A DNA stretch of 63,157 bases from Rhodanobacter sp. PCA2 (GCF_013620825.1 NZ_NJIC01000055.1:1-63157), one strand, 5' to 3'; counted from the first letter of the stretch, positions 15,943 to 27,484 are shown. Notes: generated by a model from the sequence alone, not told the origin. A program made the numbers and translations.

Positions 15943-18639
15943 TCACACGGTGAGCGGGTTCGGCTTGTCCGGGTCGAGCTTGTATTCCTTGATCGCGCGC
16001 GCCACGTCCTTGGCGTTGACCTTGCCGTCCTTCGCGAGCGCGGCGAGCGCGGCGTGGGCGATCCAGTAGCGGTCCACCTCGAAGAAGTCGCGCAGGTGGG
16101 CGCGGGTGTCCGAGCGGCCGTAGCCGTCGGTGCCGAGCACGGTGTAGCGCATGCCGTCGGGCAGGAACGCGCGGATCTGGTCGGCGTACTCGCGCACGTA
16201 GTCGGTGGCGGCGACGGCCGGGCCGCTGCGCCCTTCCAGCAGGCCGGTGACGTAGGCCACGCGCTGCTTGCCTTCCGGATGCAGGCGGTTCCAGCGCTCG
16301 GCGTCGAAACCGTCGCGGCGCAGCTCGACGAAGCTGGGGCAGGACCAGATGTCGGACTTCACGCCGAAGTCCTTGTCCAGCAGCTCGGCCGCCTCGATCA
16401 CCTCGCGCAGGATGGTGCCGGAACCCAGCAGCTGCACGCGCGGCTCGCCCTTCTTCGGCTTGCCGCCGTCCCTGAACAGGTACATGCCCTTGATGATGCC
16501 CTCGGCGCTGCCCTCGGGCATGTCGGGATGGGCGTAGTTCTCGTTCATCACGGTGATGTAGTAGTAGTGGTCTTCCTGCAGCTCCAGCATGCTGCGCACG
16601 CCGTCCTGCAGGATCACCGCCACCTCGTAGGAGAACGTGGGGTCGTAGGCCTTCACGTTCGGGATCACGCCGGCCATCAGGTGCGACTGGCCGTCCTCGT
16701 GCTGCAGTCCCTCGCCGTTGAGCGTGGTGCGCCCCGAGGTGCCGCCGACGAGGAAGCCGCGCGCGCGCATGTCGCCGGCGGCCCAGGCCAGGTCGCCGAT
16801 GCGCTGGAAGCCGAACATCGAGTAGTAGATGAAGAACGGCAGCATCGCCTGGTTGCTGACGCTGTAGCTGGTGGCCGCGGCCATCCACGAGGCCATGCCG
16901 CCGGCCTCGCTGATGCCTTGCTGCAGCACCTGGCCCTTCTGGTCCTCACGGTAGTACAGCAGCTGGTCGGAGTCCTGCGGGCGGTACTTCTGGCCGAACG
17001 GCGCGTAGATGCCGATCTGGCGGAACATGCCTTCCATGCCGAACGTGCGCGCCTCGTCCGCCACGATGGGCACCACGCGCTCGCCCAGCTGCTTGTCGCG
17101 CAGCAGCAGGTTCATGCCGCGCACCAGCGCCATGGTGGTGCTGATCTCGCGCTCGCCGGTGCCCGCGGTGATCTGGGCGAAGGCGGACAGCTCGGGCGCC
17201 TTCAGCTTGGCGTCGGCCTTGCGGCGGCGCTGCGGCAGGAAGCCGCCCAGCGCGCGGCGGCGCTCCATCATGTATTCGACTTCCGGCGAGTCCTTGCCGG
17301 GGTGGTAGTACGGCACCTCGTGCAGCTTGTCGTCGGGGATCGGGATCTGGAAGCGGTCGCGGAAGTGCCGCACCGCCTCGTCGTCCAGCTTCTTCTGCTG
17401 GTGCGTGGGGTTCTGCGACTCGCCGGTGCCGATGCCCATGCCGTAGCCCTTCACCGTCTTGGCGAGGATCACCGTGGGCATGCCCCTGGTCTGCGTCGCC
17501 GCGTGGTAGGCCGCGTAGACCTTGTGCGGATCGTGGCCGCCGCGGTTGAGGCGCCAGATGTCGTCGTCGCTGAGGTTCGCGACCATCTCGCGCGTCTGCG
17601 GGTACTTGCCGAAGAAGTGCTCGCGCGTGTACGCGCCGCCGAACGCCTTGCAGGCCTGGTACTCGCCGTCCAGGGTTTCCATCATCAGCTTGCGCAGCAC
17701 GCCTTCCTTGTCGCGCGCGAGGAGCGGGTCCCAGTAGCTGCCCCAGACCACCTTGATCGCATTCCAGCCGGCGCCGCGGAACACGCCTTCCAGCTCCTGG
17801 ATGATCTTGCCGTTGCCGCGCACCGGGCCGTCCAGGCGCTGCAGGTTGCAGTTGATCACGAACACCAGGTTGTCCAGGCCTTCGCGGCCGGCCAGCGCGA
17901 TCGCGCCGAGCGACTCGGGCTCGTCGCATTCGCCGTCGCCCATGAAACACCACACCTTGCGGTCGGACGGGGGCACCAGGCCGCGGTGCTCGAGGTACTT
18001 CCAGAACTGCGCCTGGTAGATCGCCTGGATCGGGCCGAGGCCCATCGAAACGGTGGGCACCTGCCAGTAGTCCGGCATCAGCCACGGGTGCGGGTAGGAC
18101 GACAGCGCGCGGCCCTTGCCCACCACTTCCATGCGGAACAGGTCGAGCTGGTCCTCGGCGAGGCGGCCTTCCAGGAAGGAGCGCGCGTAGATGCCGGGGC
18201 TGGAATGGCCCTGGTGGAACACCAGGTCGCCCGGATGGTCGGCGCCGGGCGCGCGCCAGAAGTGGTTGAAGCCCACGTCGTACAGCGTGGCGGAGGAAGC
18301 GAAGCTCGCGATGTGCCCGCCCAGCTCGCCCGGCTTGCGGTTCGCGCGCACCACCATCGCCATCGCGTTCCAGCGGACCAGCGAACGGATGCGCCATTCC
18401 ATCGCCGCGTCGCCCGGCATCCTGGCCTCGCTGGCCGGCGCGATGGTGTTGACGTAGGCGGTGGTGGGATCGAACGGCAGGTAGCCGCCGGCCCGGCGCG
18501 TCGAATCGACCATCTGCTCAAGCAGGTAATGCGCGCGCTCGGTGCCGTCATGGTTGATGACCGCATTGAGCGAGTCGATCCACTCGCGGGTTTCGGTGGG
18601 ATCGAGATCCTGGTTGAGGATGTCGTCGAGCTGGTCCAT
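15943..18639 (-). CDS. aceE: Pyruvate dehydrogenase E1 component, homodimeric type
   Basis: 898 aa (E. coli 887). Thiamine-diphosphate enzyme that decarboxylates pyruvate and acetylates the lipoyl domain of E2. Visible hallmarks are HxGHASP-like HQGHSSPGIYARSF, the ThDP site GDGECDEPESLGAIALAGREGLDNLVFVINCNLQRLDGPV, and the AceE-type DDEAVRHFRDRFQIP and YVTGLLEGRSGPAVAATDY segments. The ATG at 18639 has GGAGAA upstream and matches the family N-terminus; residues read further upstream come from the REP region. aceF and lpd are not adjacent. The malic enzyme gene lies upstream on the same strand, with a REP pair between them. Confidence 0.97.
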   Translation of the reverse strand: MDQLDDILNQDLDPTETREWIDSLNAVINHDGTERAHYLLEQMVDSTRRAGGYLPFDPTTAYVNTIAPASEARMPGDAAMEWRIRSLVRWNAMAMVVRANRKPGELGGHIASFASSATLYDVGFNHFWRAPGADHPGDLVFHQGHSSPGIYARSFLEGRLAEDQLDLFRMEVVGKGRALSSYPHPWLMPDYWQVPTVSMGLGPIQAIYQAQFWKYLEHRGLVPPSDRKVWCFMGDGECDEPESLGAIALAGREGLDNLVFVINCNLQRLDGPVRGNGKIIQELEGVFRGAGWNAIKVVWGSYWDPLLARDKEGVLRKLMMETLDGEYQACKAFGGAYTREHFFGKYPQTREMVANLSDDDIWRLNRGGHDPHKVYAAYHAATQTRGMPTVILAKTVKGYGMGIGTGESQNPTHQQKKLDDEAVRHFRDRFQIPIPDDKLHEVPYYHPGKDSPEVEYMMERRRALGGFLPQRRRKADAKLKAPELSAFAQITAGTGEREISTTMALVRGMNLLLRDKQLGERVVPIVADEARTFGMEGMFRQIGIYAPFGQKYRPQDSDQLLYYREDQKGQVLQQGISEAGGMASWMAAATSYSVSNQAMLPFFIYYSMFGFQRIGDLAWAAGDMRARGFLVGGTSGRTTLNGEGLQHEDGQSHLMAGVIPNVKAYDPTFSYEVAVILQDGVRSMLELQEDHYYYITVMNENYAHPDMPEGSAEGIIKGMYLFRDGGKPKKGEPRVQLLGSGTILREVIEAAELLDKDFGVKSDIWSCPSFVELRRDGFDAERWNRLHPEGKQRVAYVTGLLEGRSGPAVAATDYVREYADQIRAFLPDGMRYTVLGTDGYGRSDTRAHLRDFFEVDRYWIAHAALAALAKDGKVNAKDVARAIKEYKLDPDKPNPLTV

Positions 18640-18799
18640 GGGAGATTCTCCGCGGCGCCGTGCGGCGCGATGCCTGTAGGGGGAAGACGCCGCCGGGGGA
18701 AGCGGCAGACCGAGGCCAAGTCTAGCTTTCGCGCCCCATCGCTGCCAGTTGGACGTCTGCCGATGGACGTCCATGCGGGGGCGCATGGGATGGCCTTTC

Positions 18800-18931
18800 C
18801 CCCTCCCCTCGGGGGAGAGGGTCGGGGTGAGGGGCGGTTCTTGCCAGTACCCCACATCAGGCACAGCGGATTCGATCAAGGCGAGGCAAGTCCCGGCCCC
18901 TCACCTCAGTCCTCTCCCCGGAGGGGAGAGG
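18800..18931. repeat. REP-like inverted pair (BIME-like) upstream of aceE
   Basis: Two copies in opposite orientation. Left, 18800-18834: CTCCCC tc GGGGGAG followed by AGGGTCGGGGTGAGGGG. Right, 18897-18931: CCCCTCACCTCAGTC, then CCTCTCCCC gga GGGGAGAGG. The copies are tail to tail with about 62 bp between. A third single copy is at 25207. They lie in the 355-bp gap 18640-18994; apart from them and the aceE leader I see nothing in that gap. Confidence 0.75.
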
Positions 18932-18994
18932 AGATGAAGGCAGCCTGGCTCGGGCGGGCGCCGTTTCTTCGGTGCGCGGTTTCCTCAGCGCGTG

Positions 18995-21274
<2,280 letters not shown>

Positions 21275-21352
21275 GGAGGGGGCGTTTCCTGGGATTCGGG
21301 GGACGCGAAGCAACTCGCGACATGGTAGCACCGGGCCGGGGGAGAACCGCCG

Positions 21353-22621
21353 CTACACGCTCAGCGACAGCTCGTCGGCATGCACCTTGCCCATGCGGAT
21401 GCCGTTGACGAACACCGAGAACGCGAGCTTGCCGGCCAGGCCGTGCACGTGCTGCATCCAGGGCGGCAGCCAGCGCGGCGGCGCGATCGCGCCGGAGGCG
21501 AAATGCGGCTGCAGCGCCACCACGTCGTGCAGCGTGAGCTTGCCGGCGAACAGGTGGCGTAGCATCTCCAGGCGCCGCTCCTTCAACGCCCAGCGGAAGA
21601 ACGTGTGCACGGTGAGCAGGCCCGAGAGGTACACGTTGTCCTTGGCGAACGCCGCGCCGCCGCGCGGCGGCACGCCGCGGAACACGCGCTGGGCGGAGTG
21701 GAAGCTGTCCGCGGCGTTCTGGCCGCGCTCGGCGAAGAACCTGTACACCTCGACGAAGTCGGCGCCGGACAGCGCCATGTCGATCGCCAGGATGCGCAGG
21801 CTGATGCGCTTCAGCCGCGCGATGTCGATCGCGCCGGACATCAGCTCGGCGAACACCGCCAGGCCTTCCTGGGTGGCGGTGACGCGCGGCGAGGTGCGCC
21901 CCAGCGAGGCCAGCAGCGGCTGCGCGCGGCCGTTCAGCGCGGTGAGCGAATGCACCAGCGCCTCGTGCGCCAGCAACTGGTGGCGGTCGTAGTCGCTGAA
22001 CATGGCGCCGCCGCGCAGGCGGATGCGGGTGGCGCCCGCGGCCGCCTTGGCGGTGAGCTCGGGATCGACTTCCACCTTCACCGTGTCCGCACCGAAGAAG
22101 CGGTCCAGCGTGTGCGCCATCTCGTCGCGCAGCACCTCGGCGCTGATGCCTTCGCGCGCGTCGTCGGCCAGCAGGTCGGCGCCCAGCTCGTCCGACAGCT
22201 CCACGAAATAGCGCGCCGCATCGAGGTTGCTGCGCTGGCTGCCGGGGATCGCCTCGCCAGGGCGGCCGTACAGCGCGATCGACGGCGCGCTCACCCCGTC
22301 GGTGCCCACCGCCTCCAGCATCTCCGCCGCGATGCGCCAGGACTCGGCGGTGCTCGCCAGGTAGTCGCCCAGCGGATCGCCGCCCAGCGCCGCGGTCTCG
22401 CGCTCGATCGCGGCCAGCTCGGCGCGCGCGGCCGACAGGTCGGGCCGCTGGTAGCCCACCTCGGGCAAGGCGAACCGGCCCGCGGCGTAGTCCGCGATCA
22501 TGCGGTTCTCCAGCGAGGCCGGCCACGACACCGTGGGCAGGATGCGGATGCCCTTCACCGCGGTCAGCAGGCGCTGGTCCAGCGCGGCGACATGCTGCAG
22601 GTCGGGGCTTGGCGCGTTCAT
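21353..22621 (-). CDS. DUF1704/MATCAP-type metallopeptidase-like protein (QEGLA protein)
   Basis: 422 aa. Carries the family metal motif HEALVH (His219, Glu220, His224; HExxxH) and the diagnostic TQEGLA at 250-255. These are the core residues of DUF1704, also named flavohemoglobin-expression-modulating QEGLA proteins and related to the eukaryotic MATCAP tyrosine carboxypeptidases. The bacterial role and substrate are unknown; other genomes often place it with glutathione-synthesis-like ligases, which are absent here. Its ATG overlaps the TGA of a 31-codon upstream ORF by 4 nt (ATGA), pointing to coupled translation. It sits between maeB and rsgA on the same strand. Confidence 0.88.
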   Translation of the reverse strand: MNAPSPDLQHVAALDQRLLTAVKGIRILPTVSWPASLENRMIADYAAGRFALPEVGYQRPDLSAARAELAAIERETAALGGDPLGDYLASTAESWRIAAEMLEAVGTDGVSAPSIALYGRPGEAIPGSQRSNLDAARYFVELSDELGADLLADDAREGISAEVLRDEMAHTLDRFFGADTVKVEVDPELTAKAAAGATRIRLRGGAMFSDYDRHQLLAHEALVHSLTALNGRAQPLLASLGRTSPRVTATQEGLAVFAELMSGAIDIARLKRISLRILAIDMALSGADFVEVYRFFAERGQNAADSFHSAQRVFRGVPPRGGAAFAKDNVYLSGLLTVHTFFRWALKERRLEMLRHLFAGKLTLHDVVALQPHFASGAIAPPRWLPPWMQHVHGLAGKLAFSVFVNGIRMGKVHADELSLSV

Positions 22622-22713
22622 GCGTGCCGCCGTGCGGCCGCCGTCGTCGCCCCGTCGGCCTGCGTGGCGGCGCGCTCGTGGCGTGGCTCGATCATCGGGG
22701 GAAGCTGTCGCAT
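22618..22713 (-). CDS. Candidate 31-aa small ORF coupled to the DUF1704 gene
   Basis: Begins MRQLPPMIEPRHERAATQ and ends AAARRHA; basic, Ala/Arg rich, no membrane segment. AAGGAG lies 9 nt before its ATG, a better ribosome site than is visible for the following gene, and its stop overlaps the DUF1704 start (ATGA). It may be a leader peptide that delivers ribosomes to the DUF1704 gene, or simply an alternative reading of the leader. No similarity recognised. Confidence 0.45.
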   Translation of the reverse strand: MRQLPPMIEPRHERAATQADGATTAAARRHA

Positions 22714-22751
22714 GTGAGGTGCTCCTTGCCGGCGGTTCATCGCGCCCCGGT

Positions 22752-23807
22752 TCAATCCCGCTCCCGTCTTCCGCGCGGCGCGTGCGGTCGTTCCGCGGGC
22801 CGGCCGCCGCGCTGGCGGCGCAGCTTCGCTTCCAGCGTGGACGCCTGTTCCTCGCGCTCGTCGCGCAGCTTGAGGTAGTTGCGCCAGCGCTCGGGCGCGA
22901 GTTCGCCGCTGTCCAGCGCGGCCTGCACCGCGCAGCCGGGTTCGCTGCCGTGGCCGCAGTCGGCGAAGCGGCAGCTCTCCGCCAGTTCCTCGATGTCGGC
23001 GAACAGGTCCAGGTTTTCCTCGCCGGTGAGCTTGAGCTCGCGCATGCCGGGGGTGTCGATCAGGCAGCCGCCGGTGGGCAACTGCAGCAGGGCGCGATGC
23101 GTGGTGGTGTGGCGGCCGCGGCTGTCGTGGTGGCGCACCGCGCTGGTGGCCATGCGGTCGACGCCGAGCAGGGTGTTGGTGAGCGTGGACTTGCCGGCGC
23201 CGGAGGAACCCACCAGCACCGCGCTGTCGCCCGGCTGCAGGTAGGGCGCGAGCTGCGCCGCGCTGGCCGCATCCTTGCCGTTGATCGCATGGATGGCCGT
23301 GCCGGGCGCGAGCCGGGCGCGCAGCTCGTCCACGCGCGCCTGGACGTCCTCGTGCAGGTCCGGCTTGCTCAGCAGCACCACCGGGCGCGCGCCGGAATCC
23401 TCGATCAGCGAGAGGTAGCGCTCGATGCGCGCCGGGTTGTAGTCGCCGTCCAGCCCGGTGAGCACCAGCACATGGTCGATGTTGGTGGCGATGATCTGCC
23501 GCGCATAGCGCTCGCCCGCTGCGGCGCGCGACAGCACGGTGCGCCGCGGCAGCACGGCCACGATGTGCGGCGGCTGGCCGGGCTCGATCTCCACGAAATC
23601 GCCCACCGCCGGGCGCTCGCCCGGATCGATGCCGCGCTTCAGGAACTGGCCTGCCGGCTGCGCGCCGAAGCTGCGCTCGCCGTCGTGCAGCTCGTAGCCG
23701 GTGCGGTGCTGGGCCACCACCCGCGCCAGCTGGCGCCCGGCTGCCGGCACGGCTACGCCACGCCAGCCGATGCGTCGCAGCCGTTCTGTCGTTTCGGCAT
23801 CGCTCAT
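22752..23807 (-). CDS. rsgA: Ribosome small-subunit-dependent GTPase A
   Basis: 351 aa. Circularly permuted GTPase acting late in 30S maturation. N-terminal OB fold (about 30-88), then the G domain in permuted order: G4 as LLSKPDL (147-150, SKPD in place of NKxD), G1 GSSGAGKST (200-208), the switch region HHDSRGRHTTTHRALLQLP, and G3 DTPGMRE. The zinc-binding C-terminal domain is CRFADCGHGSEPGCAVQ. The C-terminal tail is Arg/Pro rich. It is transcribed divergently from the aminotransferase at 23956. Confidence 0.95.
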   Translation of the reverse strand: MSDAETTERLRRIGWRGVAVPAAGRQLARVVAQHRTGYELHDGERSFGAQPAGQFLKRGIDPGERPAVGDFVEIEPGQPPHIVAVLPRRTVLSRAAAGERYARQIIATNIDHVLVLTGLDGDYNPARIERYLSLIEDSGARPVVLLSKPDLHEDVQARVDELRARLAPGTAIHAINGKDAASAAQLAPYLQPGDSAVLVGSSGAGKSTLTNTLLGVDRMATSAVRHHDSRGRHTTTHRALLQLPTGGCLIDTPGMRELKLTGEENLDLFADIEELAESCRFADCGHGSEPGCAVQAALDSGELAPERWRNYLKLRDEREEQASTLEAKLRRQRGGRPAERPHAPRGRRERD

Positions 23808-23955
23808 GAGTCTGGGGGACTTCGGCAGGTGGGCCGATTATGCCCTGCCCCGGAAATGCCCGCCCAGCGTCCGCAAAGCGACTCGCGCTGCGCCGCACCA
23901 TGCTGCTAGCATCGACGCAAAACCGGCACGGTCGCCGGTCCCGAGGGTTCCGGCG

Positions 23956-25197
23956 TTGGCTTCGATCAAACCCAGCACGCACCTGGCAGACGTACGTTAC
24001 GAGATCCGTGGCGCGCTCACCCGCCGCGCCCGCGAACTGGAAGCTGCCGGCCACGACATCATCAAGCTGAACATCGGCAATCCGGGCCGCTACGGTTTCG
24101 AGACGCCCGCGCACCTGCGCGAAGCCATTGCCGCCCACCTGCGCGACAGCGAGGCCTATGGTCACGAGCAAGGCCTGGAAGCGGCCCGCGAGGCGATCGC
24201 CGCCCAGCAGCGCGCCCGCGGCGCACGCGGCGTGGAAGTGGAGCGCATCTTCATCGGCAACGGCGTCAGCGAGCTGATCGACCTCAGCCTGCGCGCCCTG
24301 CTGCAGCCGGGCGACGAGGTGCTGCTGCCCAGCCCCGACTACCCGCTGTGGAGCGCCGCCACCATCCTCAACGGCGGCAAGCCGCGCTATTACCGCTGCC
24401 TCGCCGAGAACGGCCACCTGCCCGACCCGGACGAGATCGAGGCGCTGGTCACCCCGCGCACGCGGGCGCTGGTGCTGATCAACCCGAACAATCCCACCGG
24501 CGCGGTCTACCCGCGCGCGCTGCTGGAGCGCATCGTGGCGGTGGCCGCGCGGCACCGGCTGCTGCTGCTCACCGACGAGATCTACGACCAGATCCTCTAC
24601 GACGACGCCCCGTTCCAGCCGCTGGCCGCGCTGGCCGGCGAGCTGCCCTGCGTGAGCTTCGGCGGCCTCAGCAAGGTGCACCGCGCCTGCGGCTACCGGG
24701 TGGGCTGGCTTTCGCTGTCCGGCGACCCCGCGCGCAGCGCCGACTATCGCGACGCGCTGCAGCTCCTTGCCGCGCTGCGCCTGTGCCCGAACGCGACCGC
24801 GCAGTGGGCGGTGATCCCCGCCCTGCAGGACGACCCCACCATCACCGCGCTCACTGCGGCGGGCGGCCGCCTGCACGAGGCGCGCCGGGCCGTGCTGGAC
24901 GGCGTGGCGGCCAGCGCCTGCCTGGACGTGGTGTCGCCGGCCGGGGCGCTGTATGCCTTCCCGCAGATCCGCGCCGACGTCATCCCGGTGTTCGACGACA
25001 ACGCCTTCGCGCTGCGCCTGCTGGAAGAGGAATCGGTGCTGGTGGTGCCGGGCACCAGCTTCAACGTGGCCGCCAGCCGCCACCTGCGCCTGACCCTGCT
25101 GCCGCAGCCGGCGCAGCTGCGCGAGGTGTTCGCCCGCATCGAGCGGGTGCTTGCGCGCATGGCGGCGGAACAGCCGCGCCGCGCCGCCGTGGCGTGA
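23956..25197 (+). CDS. alaA: Class I/II aminotransferase, AlaA-like (glutamate-pyruvate transaminase)
   Basis: 413 aa. PLP enzyme of the AlaA/YfbQ type: STHLADVRYEIRG at the N-terminus, LNIGNPGRYGFETP, GVSELIDLSLRALL, INPNNPTGAVY, TDEIYDQILYD, and SFGGLSKVHRACGYRVGW with Lys240 as the Schiff-base lysine. AlaA makes alanine from pyruvate and glutamate. The start is TTG at 23956: no ATG or GTG in frame lies near the conserved N-terminus, and GAGGG sits 8 nt upstream. The symbol is given by family resemblance; substrate specificity is not proven. Confidence 0.88.
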   Translation: MASIKPSTHLADVRYEIRGALTRRARELEAAGHDIIKLNIGNPGRYGFETPAHLREAIAAHLRDSEAYGHEQGLEAAREAIAAQQRARGARGVEVERIFIGNGVSELIDLSLRALLQPGDEVLLPSPDYPLWSAATILNGGKPRYYRCLAENGHLPDPDEIEALVTPRTRALVLINPNNPTGAVYPRALLERIVAVAARHRLLLLTDEIYDQILYDDAPFQPLAALAGELPCVSFGGLSKVHRACGYRVGWLSLSGDPARSADYRDALQLLAALRLCPNATAQWAVIPALQDDPTITALTAAGGRLHEARRAVLDGVAASACLDVVSPAGALYAFPQIRADVIPVFDDNAFALRLLEEESVLVVPGTSFNVAASRHLRLTLLPQPAQLREVFARIERVLARMAAEQPRRAAVA

Positions 25198-25206
25198 TGT
25201 TCACGG

Positions 25207-25241
25207 CCCCTCTCCCGTCGGGAGAGGGGTAGGGGCGAGGG
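25207..25241. repeat. Single REP-like hairpin
   Basis: CCCCTCTCCC gtc GGGAGAGGGG, perfect 10-bp stem, followed by TAGGGGCGAGGG. Same family as the pair at 18800-18931. It lies just past the aminotransferase stop and could stabilise the mRNA 3' end. Confidence 0.7.
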
Positions 25242-25337
25242 TCCGATTGCTCGCTCGCCGCCATGCTCCGCCCGCACTTTCATCCGGCCTTCCGGGCCAC
25301 CTTTCCGCCAAAGGCGAAGGAAGCGCAGGAGATCCGC

Positions 25338-25952
25338 ATGCCGATGACCTATCTCGCCCTGGGCGACTCCTACACCATCGGCGAAGGCGTGCCGGCCGAG
25401 GGTCGCTGGCCCGTGCAACTGGCCGCCGCGCTCCGGGCCACGGGCGTGCCGCTGGCCGATCCGGCGATCCTTGCCACCACCGGCTGGACCACCGACGAGC
25501 TTTCCGCCGCGATGGACGCGGCCGCCCACCTGCCCCCCTGGGACCTGGTCAGCCTGTTGATCGGGGTCAACAACCAGTACCGCGGCCGCGACGTGGAGGA
25601 GTATCGCCACGAATTCCGCCGCCTGCTGGAACGGGCGATCGCGCTCGCCGCCGGGCGCGCCGGGCGGGTGCTGGTGCTGTCCATTCCCGACTGGGGCGCG
25701 ACCCCGTTCGCGCGGGACAGCGGCCGCGATACCGCACGCATCGCCGCCGAGCTGGACGCGTACAACGCCGCCGCCCGCGAGGAAACCCTGCGCCTGGGCG
25801 CATCCTGGGTCGACATCACCCCGATCTCGCGCCGACATGCCACCCTGCTCGCCGACGACGGCCTGCACCCGTCCGCTGCGCAGTACGCGCTGTGGACCGA
25901 AACCGCCGTTCCCGGCGCCCGCGCCATGCTGGCCGCCCCGCCTGCGGCTTGA
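25338..25952 (+). CDS. SGNH/GDSL-type hydrolase
   Basis: 204 aa cytoplasmic esterase-like protein. Block I is LALGDSYTIGEG (Ser11 as nucleophile). Block III is LIGVNNQYRG (Asn of the oxyanion hole). Block V is LADDGLHPSAAQY, giving the Asp-x-x-His pair. The Gly block II lies near ILATTGWTTDEL. No signal peptide is present, unlike TesA. The ATG at 25338 has AGGAG 6 nt upstream; upstream in-frame residues are REP-derived. Substrate unknown. Confidence 0.88.
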   Translation: MPMTYLALGDSYTIGEGVPAEGRWPVQLAAALRATGVPLADPAILATTGWTTDELSAAMDAAAHLPPWDLVSLLIGVNNQYRGRDVEEYRHEFRRLLERAIALAAGRAGRVLVLSIPDWGATPFARDSGRDTARIAAELDAYNAAAREETLRLGASWVDITPISRRHATLLADDGLHPSAAQYALWTETAVPGARAMLAAPPAA

Positions 25953-26011
25953 AGCCACGACGCGGCAGCGGCATATCGGGCGTATCATCGACTTCTTTCT
26001 GGAGCCTCCCC

Positions 26012-26935
26012 ATGTCACTCGACAGCGCCACCCGCGAACGCATCGAAACCCTGCTCAAGAGCCACCGCGTGGTGCTGTTCATGAAGGGCAACCGCCACGC
26101 GCCGGCCTGCGGCTTCTCCGCCGCCGCCACCAACACGCTCAACGAACTGCTGCCCGACTACCACACGGTGAACGTGCTGGAAGACCCGGAGATCCGCGAA
26201 GGCATCAAGGCCTACGGCGACTGGCCCACGATCCCGCAGCTCTACGTGGGCGGCGACTTGGTCGGCGGCGCCGACATCATCCGCCAGATGTACGGCAGCG
26301 GCGAGCTGCATGCATTGTTCGGCCTCGCCGCGCCCGATCGCACGCCGCCCGGGATCACCATCACCGACGCCGCCGCCAAGGCCATCCGCGAAGGCACCGC
26401 GAACGCGCAGGGCCTGGCGCTGCACCTGGAGATCGGCCCCGACCACAGCGCCGGCTTCCAGCTCGCCCCCGGCAGCGAACACGACATCGTGGCCCACGCC
26501 AACGGCCTCGAAGTGCACTTCGACCCCGCCAGCGCCCAGCGCGCCAGGGGCATCGTGATCGACTGGGTCTCCACCGTGCAGGGCGAGGGCCTGAGCCTGA
26601 AATTTCCCGGCGCGCATGAAGTGAAATCGATCACCGTGCAGGAACTGCGGCAGCGCCTCGCCGACGGCAGCATCACCCTGATCGACGTGCGCCCCGCCGC
26701 CTCCCGCGCCCAGCTCCCCGCGCCGTCGCAGGCACGCATCCTGGAAGACGAAGGCTACGACGCGCTGGCCGCTCTGCCCAGGGACACCGCCCTCGCCTTC
26801 ATCTGCCAGCACGGCGTCTCCAGCCAGGGCGTGGCCGAACGCTTCGCCGCCCACGGGTTCGGCAACGTGCACAACGTCGAGGGCGGGATGGAGGCGTGGG
26901 CGAGCGAGGCTGGCACGCAGCCTTCGCACCACTGA
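26012..26935 (+). CDS. Three-domain protein: monothiol glutaredoxin (CGFS), A-type-carrier-like domain, rhodanese
   Basis: 307 aa. Residues 1-105 form a Grx4-type glutaredoxin with the active site CGFS (33-36), WPTIPQLYVGGDLVGGADI and the expected GSH-binding TIP motif. Residues about 114-200 follow the HesB/IscA A-type carrier pattern (ITITDAAAKAIREG, GFQLAP, then IDWVSTVQGEGLSLKFPGA), but all three cluster-ligand cysteines are gone. Residues about 206-300 form a rhodanese domain with Cys265 in FICQHGVSSQGVAERF. The protein has only those two Cys. CGFS glutaredoxins carry [2Fe-2S] clusters; the rhodanese suggests sulfur handling. GGAG is 8 nt upstream of the ATG. Xanthomonadales commonly encode this fusion (recalled). 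Confidence 0.9.
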   Translation: MSLDSATRERIETLLKSHRVVLFMKGNRHAPACGFSAAATNTLNELLPDYHTVNVLEDPEIREGIKAYGDWPTIPQLYVGGDLVGGADIIRQMYGSGELHALFGLAAPDRTPPGITITDAAAKAIREGTANAQGLALHLEIGPDHSAGFQLAPGSEHDIVAHANGLEVHFDPASAQRARGIVIDWVSTVQGEGLSLKFPGAHEVKSITVQELRQRLADGSITLIDVRPAASRAQLPAPSQARILEDEGYDALAALPRDTALAFICQHGVSSQGVAERFAAHGFGNVHNVEGGMEAWASEAGTQPSHH

Positions 26936-26999
26936 AGCGGTCGGCTTCGGAGGCGCCGAACGGTGCCTCCGTCCAACCAGGCCAGCACGGATTCGCATC

Positions 27000-27028
27000 A
27001 CGACGCCCCGCAAGGGGCGTCGTTTTTT
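27000..27028 (+). terminator. Rho-independent terminator of the Grx4 fusion gene
   Basis: ACGACGCCCC gcaa GGGGCGTCGT followed by TTTTT: perfect 10-bp stem, 65 bp past the stop at 26935. Confidence 0.92.
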
Positions 27029-27484
27029 GTGCCGCACGGCCCCCGCGCTGGTTGCTGCAGGTGCTGCGGCCACCTGTGCGAATCCAACTGTTGCGACGGC
27101 AACGCACCCTGGGACGATCCGGCTGCCGACGACCTGCGGCTCCCGTGCCAGGCACGGAGGGGCGGGCTTGCGAATTGCCCATTCACCCAAGAGTTACCTT
27201 TGAAACCATCCATCCCGGCAGAACCTGCCCAGTCCACCCTGTTGCAGCATGCGCCATCGCGGATGTTCGCAATATCCTGCAGGCCGTGTCGGATGGCAGT
27301 TGTCATTCCGCGGACAAATTGCATCGCAAGTCATTTGATGCAAATCGAGAATTCGTCTTTCGCAAAATCATTCGGCACAGTTCCGAAATATATTTCGAAT
27401 ATCTCAAAGAAAATCGTATTAACCTTCAGATCGCGCATTAACTTTCATACCCGGAAGCGGTGTTCGCAAGTTGCTAAAAAAGCG

